30,350 nucleotides of DNA. It comes from a virus. Positions 21,488 through 29,191 of the stretch are shown one piece after another; the first letter of the stretch is position 1; every line of letters begins with the position of its first letter. Where the stretch lies: positions 1 through 30,350 of the IMG/VR virus record IMGVR_UViG_3300020207_001125; one strand, written 5' to 3'. Under the pieces are notes generated by a model that was not told the origin of the DNA, did no database searches, and worked only from the letters and a program-made list of their open reading frames with translations. The position numbers were made by a program, and so were the translations under genes.

Positions 21488-21937
21488 TGTTGCATCTTCC
21501 ATTCCTGCTACACGTAATTTAACTACGTTAGTAATTTGCCATTGTTTTTGATCAAGTGCTTTGAGAACACCTAACCATTTATTACGAATTAATGCAAACT
21601 CGTTGATAATCTTTTCATAGTCAACAACGTCTGCCTCACCGTCAACGTATTTTTCAACGTCACGGCTTGACAGAGCTCGTTGATAATTTTCAAGGTACTT
21701 TTTAAAATATGAGCTACGCAATCTACGTAGCTCAATATTCAAATAGTTTAAAATTGCTTCAATTTCTTGCAGTTGATTAAACCGATGTTCAACAATACCG
21801 GGCATAGCAGCCGCACTTTTTTCAACGTTACCTACAAGTTTACATTCTGCTCTTGCTTGTACAAGTTCTGATTCAAAGTGTGCTACTGCATCAGGAATCT
21901 TGCTCACGTCGCGACTTACTTCACTATACCAACCCAT
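21482..21937 (-). CDS. uvsY: UvsY-like recombination mediator
   Basis: A 151-residue helical protein with the C-terminal block SSRDVEKYVDGEADVVDYEKIINEFALIRNKWLGVLKALDQKQWQITNVVKLR, split here by no obvious gap, matching the T4 UvsY pattern in which a helix ends in a segment that promotes loading of UvsX onto gp32-coated DNA. T4 UvsY is about 137 residues. The N-terminal half is a coiled coil by heptads of leucine and glutamate. It closes the gp32-uvsX-uvsY transcript, an arrangement that fits co-expression of three recombination partners. The start overlaps the stop of the small acidic gene by one base. Confidence 0.85.
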   Translation of the reverse strand: MGWYSEVSRDVSKIPDAVAHFESELVQARAECKLVGNVEKSAAAMPGIVEHRFNQLQEIEAILNYLNIELRRLRSSYFKKYLENYQRALSSRDVEKYVDGEADVVDYEKIINEFALIRNKWLGVLKALDQKQWQITNVVKLRVAGMEDATL

Positions 21938-22167
21938 TAATCATCCCATTCGTCATAATCATCAATGTCATCTTCATCTAATTCAAGATAGTATCTAATG
22001 GCATTGTCTAGTTGTGCATCAATGCCAAAACAATCATTGAACGTTTCATCGCTTACGCCATAATCGGCTAGTAAATCAACAAAACGTTCAGCTGCCATTT
22101 CAATATGTTTCTTATCTAGATATTCTTTAAACAGCATCCAAATATCAGCAATTTGTTCTTCACTCAT
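21937..22167 (-). CDS. Small acidic protein between uvsX and uvsY, 76 residues
   Basis: The ATG at 22165-22167 overlaps the uvsX end by 8 bases. The frame stays open upstream to 22215, but that portion is inside uvsX. The protein starts MSEEQIADIWMLFKEYLDKK and ends in a strongly acidic tail (LDEDDIDDYDEWDD). I recall small proteins at this place between uvsX and uvsY in marine T4-like phages, without known function. The acidic tail resembles those that compete for single-stranded DNA-binding proteins; that is only suggestive. Confidence 0.75.
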   Translation of the reverse strand: MSEEQIADIWMLFKEYLDKKHIEMAAERFVDLLADYGVSDETFNDCFGIDAQLDNAIRYYLELDEDDIDDYDEWDD

Positions 22168-23254
22168 TAGTAACAGTTTCCTCGATTGGTTCAAAATCAG
22201 TTGCTTCTTCGTCAACTTCAGAGGTATTTACCACAGAAGCTTCTTTTACTAAGTAATCTGACATAACTTTATCGAGTAATTCACCTGTCCATTTCTTACG
22301 ATAGTCTAGTAGTTCTTCACCTTCGGTTGTTACATACTTGAGTCTGTTACCACTCTTTTCAATCACACCCTTTGCTTCGAATAGTTCTACTAGTCCGCTG
22401 TATGGATTCATTCCTGTTTCATAAGGAATTTTAACTTGTACGCCTTCAAACGGTTTTGCATAACGAGTCTTCATTACTTTACAACCTGCTCTAATACCAC
22501 GTACTTCGCTAATTTTATTACCATCTTCATCTTCTTTTAGTTTTAGTTTTTTCATTGCTACAACAATTGAAGATGCATAGATAAATCCTTGTCCACCTGA
22601 AATCTTGTCATCTGGATCGAACATATCTTGTGATGCGTATGTATGGTTAGTACATACTAAGCCAACATTGTGTGAGCCAATCATATTAACTGTGTTACGA
22701 ACAAGTGAAGTCAATGCCTTAGGCTTACGACCCATATCACCTTTCATATCACCTTTGTTAAACTGATCAACATCTGTAGGTGTTAGCAACATACCTAAAC
22801 TATCAATAACAAACAGTACCTTAGGACGATCTTCTTCTGGCATTGCTTTATAGTCTGTCATAAACACACTAATAGTTTTAGCAACATCATCAATCATTGA
22901 CATGTTTAGTTTGAGTAGTTTTTCTTCGCTTGTGTCTACGTCTAGTGCGTGTAGCCAAGCCTCGTCGAGTGCATTCTCTGAGTCAATTAGAACAACAAAG
23001 ATGCCTTGCTCTTGTGCGTATTTTACAATGTTACCTGCACAGATATACGATTTACCTGCACCGGATTCACCTGCAAATACAGTTACCTTACCCATTGGAA
23101 CACCTCTATGGAAGTCTCCTGAAATAAGATAATTGAGTGCATAGTTACCTGTACTAATCCAATCAGTTGGGTCGTTAAAACCTGCACTCATACCTTGAAT
23201 GGATTTAGTTAACGAAGTTCGAAACTTCGTAGGATCAAATGCTTTTGATGCCAT
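22160..23254 (-). CDS. uvsX: UvsX RecA-like recombinase
   Basis: A 364-residue RecA-family ATPase that forms filaments on single-stranded DNA and pairs homologous strands in recombination-dependent replication. Walker A is GESGAGKS (62-69), Walker B lies at VLFVIDSLGM (about 146-155), DSENALDE (91-98) includes the catalytic glutamate region, and DNA loop 2 precedes the segment CTNHTYASQDMFDPDDKISGGQGF. The C-terminal tail is acidic (DEEATDFEPIEE), as in recombinases regulated by their tails. The length is close to T4 UvsX (about 390). Strong SD TAGGAGA precedes the ATG. A 14-base inverted repeat lies between gp32 and this gene. Confidence 0.96.
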   Translation of the reverse strand: MASKAFDPTKFRTSLTKSIQGMSAGFNDPTDWISTGNYALNYLISGDFHRGVPMGKVTVFAGESGAGKSYICAGNIVKYAQEQGIFVVLIDSENALDEAWLHALDVDTSEEKLLKLNMSMIDDVAKTISVFMTDYKAMPEEDRPKVLFVIDSLGMLLTPTDVDQFNKGDMKGDMGRKPKALTSLVRNTVNMIGSHNVGLVCTNHTYASQDMFDPDDKISGGQGFIYASSIVVAMKKLKLKEDEDGNKISEVRGIRAGCKVMKTRYAKPFEGVQVKIPYETGMNPYSGLVELFEAKGVIEKSGNRLKYVTTEGEELLDYRKKWTGELLDKVMSDYLVKEASVVNTSEVDEEATDFEPIEETVTNE

Positions 23255-23277
23255 ATGTATCTCCTATCTAAAAAGCG

Positions 23278-23350
23278 TGACAGCTATTAACTTTTGAAGT
23301 GTTGACAGGTAAACCGTGAATCTCTGCTTCGGTTTCGTTAATAGCTGTCA
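23278..23350 (-). ncRNA. Inverted-repeat RNA structure between gp32 and uvsX
   Basis: A perfect 14-base inverted repeat, 23278-23291 and 23337-23350, flanks a 45-base loop. The loop holds a smaller hairpin of AAACCG with CGGTTT. The structure fills most of the 100-base gap and stops just short of the uvsX ribosome binding site. A 27-codon reading frame from the ATG at 23349-23351 covers it but has no clear ribosome binding site. Confidence 0.55.
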
Positions 23351-23357
23351 TATTGTT

Positions 23358-24356
23358 TTACTGTCCTTGACGTGCTCTAATCATTGCTAGAATGTCTTGA
23401 GCATTGCCACCTTCTGCAGGAGCCGCTTCAGCCGCTGGTGCTGGAGTTGGCTCTGGTGCTGCCTCTGCTACTGGAGCAGGTGCCGCTTCTGGTGCTGGTG
23501 TTGGCGCTGGTGTAGCCGCCGGTGCAGGAGTCGATGCTGCCGGAGCAACTGGATCGCCTGTACGTGCTGCCATACCTGCTGGACGGAAATATTGACCCCA
23601 ACGGTCCATGTCAAATGCTTCACCGTCTACTGACGCTTCAAACATTTCTTGCATGACCTTGATTTCAACTTCACCTGGCTTTTTAGGTAGGAAGTCATTG
23701 AGATTAAACAAACCGTGTGCATTAACTGCATTCATTTCAGCATCGCCTAATGGACGCTCTCTACGAGCCCACTGTGATGTTGAATAGTCTGCATAGCCGC
23801 CTTTTGAAGTTTTATTTAGACGGAAGTCTACACCTGCTGTGTAATCTGTTGGCAATTCTTCCATATCTGGATCCATAAGAGCCTGCTTAATAATTTGGAA
23901 GATCTGCGGACCAATAATAAATCTACGGATTGGATTCTCCGGAGTTTGATCATCCGCAATTGGATTATCCACTACAAAGCCTTGGAACACATAAGAACGC
24001 TTCTTCCAATACTTACGACCCATATCTTCTAGACTTGGATCTTTAAACCAGCCACGTACTTCGTTTAGAATGTTACATGTCTCGCCGTACATTTCCATAC
24101 ATGGAATTTGTACTTGCACTGGACGTGAATCAGTTTGACCTTTAACACCTGCAAAAGGTAGTTTGATCATTAAACGCTCTACCCAGAAAAATGTGTTATC
24201 TGCGTTGCCGTCAGGAAGGAAACGTAGCGTTGAGCTATCGCCTTCTTTCATATTCCAAAATGGGTAAATTGCGTTATCACCGCCTGACTGACGGTTACCT
24301 GAAGCGCCTGCTTCTTGTTCTTTGAGCTTTGCTCGGATTTCTGCTAATGATGCCAT
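23358..24356 (-). CDS. 32: Single-stranded DNA-binding protein, T4 gp32-like
   Basis: A 332-residue protein. It begins MASLAEIRAKLKEQEAG (the basic N-terminal region for cooperative binding), then YPFWNMKEGDSSTLRFLPDG, and a cysteine pair IPCMEMYGETCNIL (about residues 84-97) of the zinc-binding lobe. Aromatic and basic blocks of the OB-fold core follow (RKYWKKRSYVFQGFVV, RRFIIGPQIFQII). Residues about 263-318 are an unusual Ala/Pro-rich low-complexity linker, then EGGNAQDILAMIRARQGQ. T4 gp32 is 301 residues with an acidic tail; here the tail is linker plus a short conserved-looking end. It has a strong AGGAGG site and its own promoter. Confidence 0.95.
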   Translation of the reverse strand: MASLAEIRAKLKEQEAGASGNRQSGGDNAIYPFWNMKEGDSSTLRFLPDGNADNTFFWVERLMIKLPFAGVKGQTDSRPVQVQIPCMEMYGETCNILNEVRGWFKDPSLEDMGRKYWKKRSYVFQGFVVDNPIADDQTPENPIRRFIIGPQIFQIIKQALMDPDMEELPTDYTAGVDFRLNKTSKGGYADYSTSQWARRERPLGDAEMNAVNAHGLFNLNDFLPKKPGEVEIKVMQEMFEASVDGEAFDMDRWGQYFRPAGMAARTGDPVAPAASTPAPAATPAPTPAPEAAPAPVAEAAPEPTPAPAAEAAPAEGGNAQDILAMIRARQGQ

Positions 24357-24407
24357 AGTTATGCCTCCTAAATGTTATGCCTATGTTTGTGCCTTTTCTT
24401 GTAGCAC

Positions 24408-24424
24408 AGTGTATAATATACACT
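24408..24424 (-). promoter_or_regulatory. Operator-like palindrome over the gp32 -10 box
   Basis: The 17-base AGTGTATAATATACACT is a perfect palindrome around a single central base. It covers the -10 box (24415-24420) completely, the usual position of an operator for a dimeric repressor. No protein that binds it can be named. Confidence 0.55.
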
Positions 24425-24443
24425 CAACTACTTAGCGTGTCAA
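24415..24443 (-). promoter_or_regulatory. Sigma70-type promoter of the gp32-uvsX-uvsY transcript
   Basis: Minus strand TTGACA (24438-24443, exact consensus), a 17-base spacer and TATATT (24415-24420). The expected start near 24408 gives a leader of about 50 bases that carries AGGAGG before the gp32 ATG. Unlike the promoters at 2175 and 13207, this one has a normal leader. Confidence 0.88.
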
Positions 24444-24465
24444 GTCTTTTTTAAAGAAAAACTAG

Positions 24466-24483
24466 AAAAACTTATAAAAGTTT
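24466..24483 (-). terminator. Weak intrinsic terminator after the LysM virion gene
   Basis: On the minus strand a six-base AT-rich stem (AAACTT-TTAT-AAGTTT) is followed by further T residues, just past the stop of the gene ending at 24490. With a single G-C pair it may be leaky. Confidence 0.35.
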
Positions 24484-24489
24484 AACCAA

Positions 24490-26223
24490 TTATATACCGG
24501 CTAAACTTCTAATACTGTCTAATTCTGTGTTATCTTGTTCTACAGGCTCTTCTTCCCTATAGCCCATTACTTCTGCAACACGATTATTAATACGTTCGAT
24601 AAACTGCTTTGCAGGATCAATAAACTTCTCACCATATTGCTTTTCTACCATAGTTAGCACAGCAGTTTCGCCTTTTGGAAACTGTCCTGTTGTGTAATCA
24701 AAATATGAAAGAATAAACTCGCCTAATGGTGTTTTGTCATCTTCTTGTTCGATTTTAATCTTTTCGTCGCCTGGACCGTCTACTTCATCACCTTTTTCAG
24801 CGCCATTCATTTTAGCCTTACGTACTGCGTGTGCATATGCATTGCCTTCGTCTGCGTCTGCTTCTTTTTCTGAGAAGTTACCTAGTAACTCTTCAATTTC
24901 ATTTTCAATTTGTGACTCGTAGTTTGTAAATCCACCTGGTGGCAAACCTCTGCTTGCACCATCTGGTCCTGTTCCCATTGAGTAAGGAATTTCAAGAACT
25001 TGACCAACTTGTAATTGCTGTGGATTAGAGATGTTATTCATTTGCATAATATCTTTTACAAATTGCTTTACATCTCCGCCCATATTATTTTGATCATTAA
25101 ATGCTTGTGCAATACTAAAGATAGTCATTCCTGGACGCACTTTAACTGTGTTTGCTGGACCTCTTATGTTATCAAGATTTCCTGTACCCCTAACATCTCT
25201 ATCATTATCATCTGGTGCTTCTGTTTCACCTAGTAAATCGTCTGGACCTAGTTCTTGTGGAGCAGTTGCTTCACTTACTAATTTATAGATATAAGGAAAT
25301 ACATCTGCTAGTTCTTCATTAAACTGTTTGATTGTTAGCTCGTCAATCCAATTTTCTTTTACATCTGCAGGTACTTCTTCAAGTGTTGGCGCTTCAAATG
25401 ATTCAAATGCTTCTTTATAGTATGATGGCTTTTGTAGTGATTCTACAGTCTTTTTAACTGTAGCGATACGTTCTTTAACAACATCCATATAGCCTGATAA
25501 ACTTTCTGCCATTACAGCTGAACGTCCCATATATGTTTTAAACTTGCGTAGTTTGGCAAGTTCTTCACTTAGACTTGTAATATGTTTACCAAAATCATCA
25601 AATGGTTTGCCGCCTTCACTTACGTGTTGTGCCATTGCTCTTGCACCGCTTAGGTGTTTGTAAGGATACATAAATCTTTCACCGTCAGCACTTTCAACAT
25701 AGATCTTACCAATCTTTTGTGTTCGTCCGGTTGCACTTTCTTGATTAATACTTTCTGTATGTTTAATCATTATACGTGCTTCGCCAACTTTTTGATAGCT
25801 AACACGACTAGTGCCGTATAGTTTTGATTCTGTCATTTGTTCGTCCTCAATGCGGTTCTGAGCTAAAAATTTATAATCTCTTTTATTTAAATTATTTTTT
25901 GTTATGTTTCTTGTATCAAAATTTAGCAATCTTTTTTTACTAAATTGACGCAATTCTCTTAGAAAATTGTACCAGTTATCCCTAGTCATTTGGTCTTCGT
26001 TAGCAACAAAGTCATTGGTGTACATAACAGCAATAGACTCTTCGTCTAGTGTAATGCTAACCTTTCCTAACACACGGTCTGCTTCTTTGTATTCAAAATC
26101 AAAGAAACGTGCATCTGAAGGTACGTTAGTTACATTACCTTCGGCATCACCGATTGTAACGCTTGGAAAGCGTCCACGTATTTTATTAAAAAGGTCTTCT
26201 GATATATTTTCCAAGTTTTTCAT
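24490..26223 (-). CDS. Virion structural protein with LysM domain
   Basis: From the ATG at 26221-26223 (MKNLENISEDLFNKIRGRFP) the protein is 577 residues. An ATG five codons upstream (26238) is possible, but the chosen one matches the start recalled for relatives and lies five bases after a late-type octamer. Residues about 1-250 form a domain shared with marine T4-like phages (DARFFDFEY, NWYNFLRELRQFSKKRLLNFDTR, KLYGTSRVSYQKVG). About residues 360-415 are a LysM-like module (TVKVRPGMTIFSIAQAF to LQVGQVLEIPYSMG), which often binds peptidoglycan. The C-terminus is acidic. The place directly after gp17 fits a neck, tail or capsid role, not resolved here. Confidence 0.8.
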   Translation of the reverse strand: MKNLENISEDLFNKIRGRFPSVTIGDAEGNVTNVPSDARFFDFEYKEADRVLGKVSITLDEESIAVMYTNDFVANEDQMTRDNWYNFLRELRQFSKKRLLNFDTRNITKNNLNKRDYKFLAQNRIEDEQMTESKLYGTSRVSYQKVGEARIMIKHTESINQESATGRTQKIGKIYVESADGERFMYPYKHLSGARAMAQHVSEGGKPFDDFGKHITSLSEELAKLRKFKTYMGRSAVMAESLSGYMDVVKERIATVKKTVESLQKPSYYKEAFESFEAPTLEEVPADVKENWIDELTIKQFNEELADVFPYIYKLVSEATAPQELGPDDLLGETEAPDDNDRDVRGTGNLDNIRGPANTVKVRPGMTIFSIAQAFNDQNNMGGDVKQFVKDIMQMNNISNPQQLQVGQVLEIPYSMGTGPDGASRGLPPGGFTNYESQIENEIEELLGNFSEKEADADEGNAYAHAVRKAKMNGAEKGDEVDGPGDEKIKIEQEDDKTPLGEFILSYFDYTTGQFPKGETAVLTMVEKQYGEKFIDPAKQFIERINNRVAEVMGYREEEPVEQDNTELDSIRSLAGI

Positions 26224-26228
26224 ATTAG

Positions 26229-26236
26229 TATTTATC
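26229..26236 (-). promoter_or_regulatory. Late-type promoter octamer for the LysM virion gene
   Basis: Minus strand GATAAATA, one base from consensus, is followed by five bases and the ATG at 26221-26223, without a ribosome binding site between. It overlaps the stop codon of gp17. Confidence 0.5.
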
Positions 26237-27818
26237 AATAGTTACTGCTAATGAAGATCGGCATTGGTGGGTCATAATCTTCATAATCTTCTGCCTGTGT
26301 AAATGTATTATACACTCTAGGATCCCAGTCTTTGAGAACATCCATCATTCTTATAGCAAGTAATGTTGCACTTACTAAATCGTCTGTCATGCCTACTTTT
26401 GCTTGGTAACTTGATCCTGTTGCAACATAGCCTTTTAGTTCTGATATAAACGGCTTGCTACGCACAGTCATTTTGTCGTTTTCGACCATTGTTTTTAAAC
26501 GACTGCATGCTGTAATTTTTGTACTATGTGTAGTATTAAATCCTTTACGGAACTTGCGCACATGTCCTTTGCGAATAGGTTCAGACACAAATAGTCCTGG
26601 TATATTCTCTTCCCCAAAATCGTTTATAACGATTAGTGCAGCTTCTCCGATACCGTTGTTTTCTACACTCCAGTATATGCCTTGTGGATTTTTAGTTTCT
26701 TGTTCTATATACTTGCAAATATCTGATAGTACTCTAATTTGTCCTGGAATAGCAGTTTGATTGTGTTGCCACTCTGCAACCTGCTCATAACTTGGCAATT
26801 CAAATACTTGTATAGCAGCATAGTCACCGCCTGTGCCCATACTAGGATCAAGTGCTACAGCATAAGTGTATTGACTTGTTGGCTTTTTATACCAACGTGT
26901 TTGACCCATATTCAATATAGGATTATCACCTTCCATTGCTGCTAGTTTAATAGAATTAATTAGAGTTTCGTCAAATACTAAAAATTCGCAGCCATATTCT
27001 CGACGGAATTTTTCTTCACCAATGCGGCCTATTTCAGCATCACGCCATTCTTCGTCACGATCTGGATGTTCTTCCCAATTAGCACGGAAACTATGAAAGC
27101 CGTTAATACCTACTTCGCTTTCGTTGCCATATTCATCAAACTTTTGTTCTGCTTGTTTCCAAATAGTAGCAAAAGTATCTTCGTCTGAGTTAGGTGTGCT
27201 TGTAATAATAGCACGACCACCTGTTGCTAGTGTAGGTGATATTGAAGTCCAAAACTCTTCAGCAATGTTAGGTTGCACAAACGCAAACTCGTCACAGTAT
27301 AGTAGCGAGATACTCATACCACGTCCTGTGTTGCCTGTTGTTGTTTGACTTACAATCCTACTGCCATTCTCAAACTCAATACTACCTTTGTTGTAACTAG
27401 TAACACCTGCTCTAATATGGTCTGGACAAGTTTCATACACATATCGTATACGTGCCATAATCTCTTGCGCACCTGTATATTTGTGTGCAGCAATAAGAAT
27501 AGTTTGGTCTGGATTAAACATTGCATACCAAGCAAGATAGATAGCCGCACAAGTAGTTTTACCAGTCTGGCGTGGCATCATGTTAATGTTAAAGCGATAG
27601 CTGTGATAGCTATGCATTAGTCTTAACTGATACTCAAAAGGAGCAAACAGCAACTTACCTTTTACAGGATGCTGTATATATGCAAAATGTTCTGCAAAGT
27701 ATAGATATCCTTTATCAGGATCCATGCACTTTGCAATATCCTCAATTTGAGAATTAGTATAGGTTTCTTTTTGATTGGCTTTTTTAGTTAATACGCCGTC
27801 TAAACTTTTACTACTCAT
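26235..27818 (-). CDS. 17: Terminase large subunit, T4 gp17-like
   Basis: A 527-residue DNA packaging motor. Walker A is PRQTGKTT (82-89), Walker B LLYCDE (172-177) with catalytic E177, and the coupling motif is TSTPNS (207-212). The nuclease domain starts at YAVALDPSMGTGGDYAAIQVF, with the metal aspartate D324. T4 gp17 is 610 residues; the deficit is mostly at the N-terminus. The small subunit gp16 lies about 1.4 kb upstream, separated by two virion-type genes, an unusual split. A terminator and a late-type octamer (GTTAAATA, five bases before the ATG) lie directly before it, so it is probably expressed independently. Confidence 0.96.
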   Translation of the reverse strand: MSSKSLDGVLTKKANQKETYTNSQIEDIAKCMDPDKGYLYFAEHFAYIQHPVKGKLLFAPFEYQLRLMHSYHSYRFNINMMPRQTGKTTCAAIYLAWYAMFNPDQTILIAAHKYTGAQEIMARIRYVYETCPDHIRAGVTSYNKGSIEFENGSRIVSQTTTGNTGRGMSISLLYCDEFAFVQPNIAEEFWTSISPTLATGGRAIITSTPNSDEDTFATIWKQAEQKFDEYGNESEVGINGFHSFRANWEEHPDRDEEWRDAEIGRIGEEKFRREYGCEFLVFDETLINSIKLAAMEGDNPILNMGQTRWYKKPTSQYTYAVALDPSMGTGGDYAAIQVFELPSYEQVAEWQHNQTAIPGQIRVLSDICKYIEQETKNPQGIYWSVENNGIGEAALIVINDFGEENIPGLFVSEPIRKGHVRKFRKGFNTTHSTKITACSRLKTMVENDKMTVRSKPFISELKGYVATGSSYQAKVGMTDDLVSATLLAIRMMDVLKDWDPRVYNTFTQAEDYEDYDPPMPIFISSNY

Positions 27819-27823
27819 GAAAG

Positions 27824-27831
27824 TATTTAAC
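27824..27831 (-). promoter_or_regulatory. Late-type promoter octamer for gp17
   Basis: Minus strand GTTAAATA, two bases from TATAAATA, is followed by five bases and the gp17 ATG at 27816-27818. It lies immediately after the terminator T-tract. Confidence 0.5.
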
Positions 27832-27832
27832 C

Positions 27833-27859
27833 AAAAAAATAGGCACCTAAGTGCCTATT
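27833..27859 (-). terminator. Intrinsic terminator before gp17
   Basis: On the minus strand a nine-base stem AATAGGCAC with GTGCCTATT around the loop TTAG is followed by a run of T residues (seven in all with the stem end). It ends the transcript of the virion genes upstream and separates it from the gp17 promoter. Confidence 0.85.
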
Positions 27860-27883
27860 GATTCGCTCCCCACCGTAGCTAAT

Positions 27884-28008
27884 TTATTTTTTTCTGCAAG
27901 ATCCTTTTTCGCCACGTTTTTTACCAGGTACTCTTTCGTAACCGTCCCAGCATTTATCATACATGCTGCTGTTACCGTGACGTTCACCTTCAGCGGTTTT
28001 TACATCTT
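27884..28008 (-). CDS. Cys-rich C-terminal extension in the -1 frame, or separate small gene
   Basis: The -1 frame directly after the slippery site encodes 40 residues, DVKTAEGERHGNSSMYDKCW and then DGYERVPGKKRGEKGSCRKK, to a TAA at 27884-27886. The CWDGY...VPG...GSC pattern is recalled as the end of small or C-terminally tagged proteins in marine T4-like phages. No ATG, GTG or TTG start with a ribosome binding site serves this frame; the only ATG (27962-27964) would give 26 residues and lacks one. It is best explained as an extension of the upstream protein by frameshifting, or by a one-base error in the A8 run. Confidence 0.55.
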
Positions 28009-28611
28009 TTTTTTCGACATCTTTTCTTCTAATGCCTTGCGCAAGCCTGCTTTTAATGAATCTGCAAGTGCTTCCATTGCAGGATCTTTTGCACGGATTG
28101 CTTTAGGATCTTTTGGTCTATGTAAGTCGTCTCCAACTGTAAGAACATCATCTTCGCTACCATACTCTTCGTCAGGTGCGTTGTCCCATTCTTCTTTTTC
28201 CATATCCATTTCAGGCTCATCATCTTTTTCGCCTGCTGCCATAATGGCTCTCATAGTATCCATGTCCATTTCTTGATCACTGCTTGGCATTTCAATATTA
28301 TGAGAAGCTGAATCGATATGTGCGTCATGTGCCATCGGCATATCTACATGCTGTTCTATACCAGCTGCTTTTTGCATTAATGATATTAGATCAGCAACAT
28401 TATCTTTACCTGATGCAGTAACGCTAACAGTTACAGGCTGTCCTTGTTGTGGCATTTGTGTTGGCATTTCCATTGGCATGTCACCACACTCGTCAACTGC
28501 CTGGATTGATTCTAAAATTGCTTTCATGCTTCCGACTTCTGCGGCTGCTGCTGGCTTGTTACCTTTTTCAGCTTCATCAAAGTTTTTTAGAATGTCTAGC
28601 ATACTGCTCAT
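28000..28611 (-). CDS. Virion-associated-type acidic, Met-rich protein (zero-frame product)
   Basis: A 203-residue protein starting MSSMLDILKNFDEAEKG, then a Met/Pro-rich stretch (DMPMEMPTQMPQQGQ), VTVSVTASGKDNVADLISLMQKAAG, and an acidic centre containing EEWDNAPDEEYGSEDDV. The layout matches a protein between the terminase genes of marine T4-like phages that is listed as structural, as I recall. The end (EEKMSKKKM) is short and basic and holds A AAA AAG just before the stop; a -1 shift would add 40 residues for a total of 242. GGGAG precedes the ATG. No enzyme motif. Confidence 0.75.
   Translation of the reverse strand: MSSMLDILKNFDEAEKGNKPAAAAEVGSMKAILESIQAVDECGDMPMEMPTQMPQQGQPVTVSVTASGKDNVADLISLMQKAAGIEQHVDMPMAHDAHIDSASHNIEMPSSDQEMDMDTMRAIMAAGEKDDEPEMDMEKEEWDNAPDEEYGSEDDVLTVGDDLHRPKDPKAIRAKDPAMEALADSLKAGLRKALEEKMSKKKM
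28006..28012 (-). other. Candidate -1 ribosomal frameshift site A AAA AAG
   Basis: In zero frame the codons are AAA AAG ATG TAA, and the heptamer A AAA AAG is the same as in E. coli dnaX, the best -1 slippery site known in bacteria. The stop is two codons later. Shifting leads into the open -1 frame with the CWDGY tail. A weak purine-rich GAAGAAAAG lies 12-20 bases upstream and could serve as an internal Shine-Dalgarno stimulator. Confidence 0.5.
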
Positions 28612-28613
28612 AA

Positions 28614-29171
28614 TTAACTCCCTATAACGCTAGTAGCGTTTTCTTCGTTTGTAATATCGCTGCTTTCGCCAGGTGTAATTCCTTCTACAGGATCAATTTC
28701 TCTTTCCTTACGTGCAACTTCTAGTTCTTTTAATAAGTCCATTACTCTGTTGCCGCCTGCATCTTTTTGAGCACTTTCGCCGCCCATGTCTTCTGTGTTT
28801 AACATAGACTCATATGGCTCTTCGTTTTTAGGCTGCTGTTGTAGTTCTAATGGTTCACCTGGTACTCTAACAACAATATGTGCTGCTGGAATTTTACAAC
28901 TAGCAGCAATGTAATTTTCTAATACTTCTCTAGTTGTAGGATAGTTTACGTCAACTTCCCAGGTATGTACTTCCATGTTCTTTAGTGTAGGGAAATCCAA
29001 TGGTGATTCTTGTATTGGTGTTTTCTTACCTGCTGAACAGCTCTTTAGACTAAATCTTTCTAAACAAGTTTTCATTTGAGCTTCACAACCTTCTGGTAGC
29101 TCTCCTGCAACCTTGATTAAAAAGCTATAAACTTTTTTTGATTCTGTTAAAATATCGCTAAATGATCTCAT
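28614..29171 (-). CDS. Conserved-type virion-associated protein, 185 residues
   Basis: The N-terminal 110 residues (MRSFSDILTESKKVYSFLIKVAGELPEGCEAQMKTCLERF to TWEVDVNYPTTREVLENYIAA) form a domain with the beta-alpha-beta look of ferredoxin-like folds. They recall a structural protein that lies beside the preceding gene in marine T4-like phages. The C-terminal part is charged and flexible (LLKELEVARKEREIDPVEG). Cysteines at about 29, 35 and 45 have no visible metal motif. AGGA precedes the ATG. Function unknown, virion role inferred from gene order between the terminase subunits. Confidence 0.7.
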   Translation of the reverse strand: MRSFSDILTESKKVYSFLIKVAGELPEGCEAQMKTCLERFSLKSCSAGKKTPIQESPLDFPTLKNMEVHTWEVDVNYPTTREVLENYIAASCKIPAAHIVVRVPGEPLELQQQPKNEEPYESMLNTEDMGGESAQKDAGGNRVMDLLKELEVARKEREIDPVEGITPGESSDITNEENATSVIGS

Positions 29172-29191
29172 GTTAACTATCCTATTATATG

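Noticed and set aside
23303-23331. Plus-strand TTGACA in the gp32-uvsX gap as a promoter
   Set aside because: No -10 box lies at 16-18 bases and it would read against both genes.
23268-23351. 27-codon gene between gp32 and uvsX
   Set aside because: No convincing ribosome binding site, and the bases are better explained by the perfect inverted repeat.
23397-23633. Plus-strand frames rich in Cys/Trp or Ala/Gly
   Set aside because: They are the complement of the Ala/Pro-rich part of gp32 and arise from its repeats.
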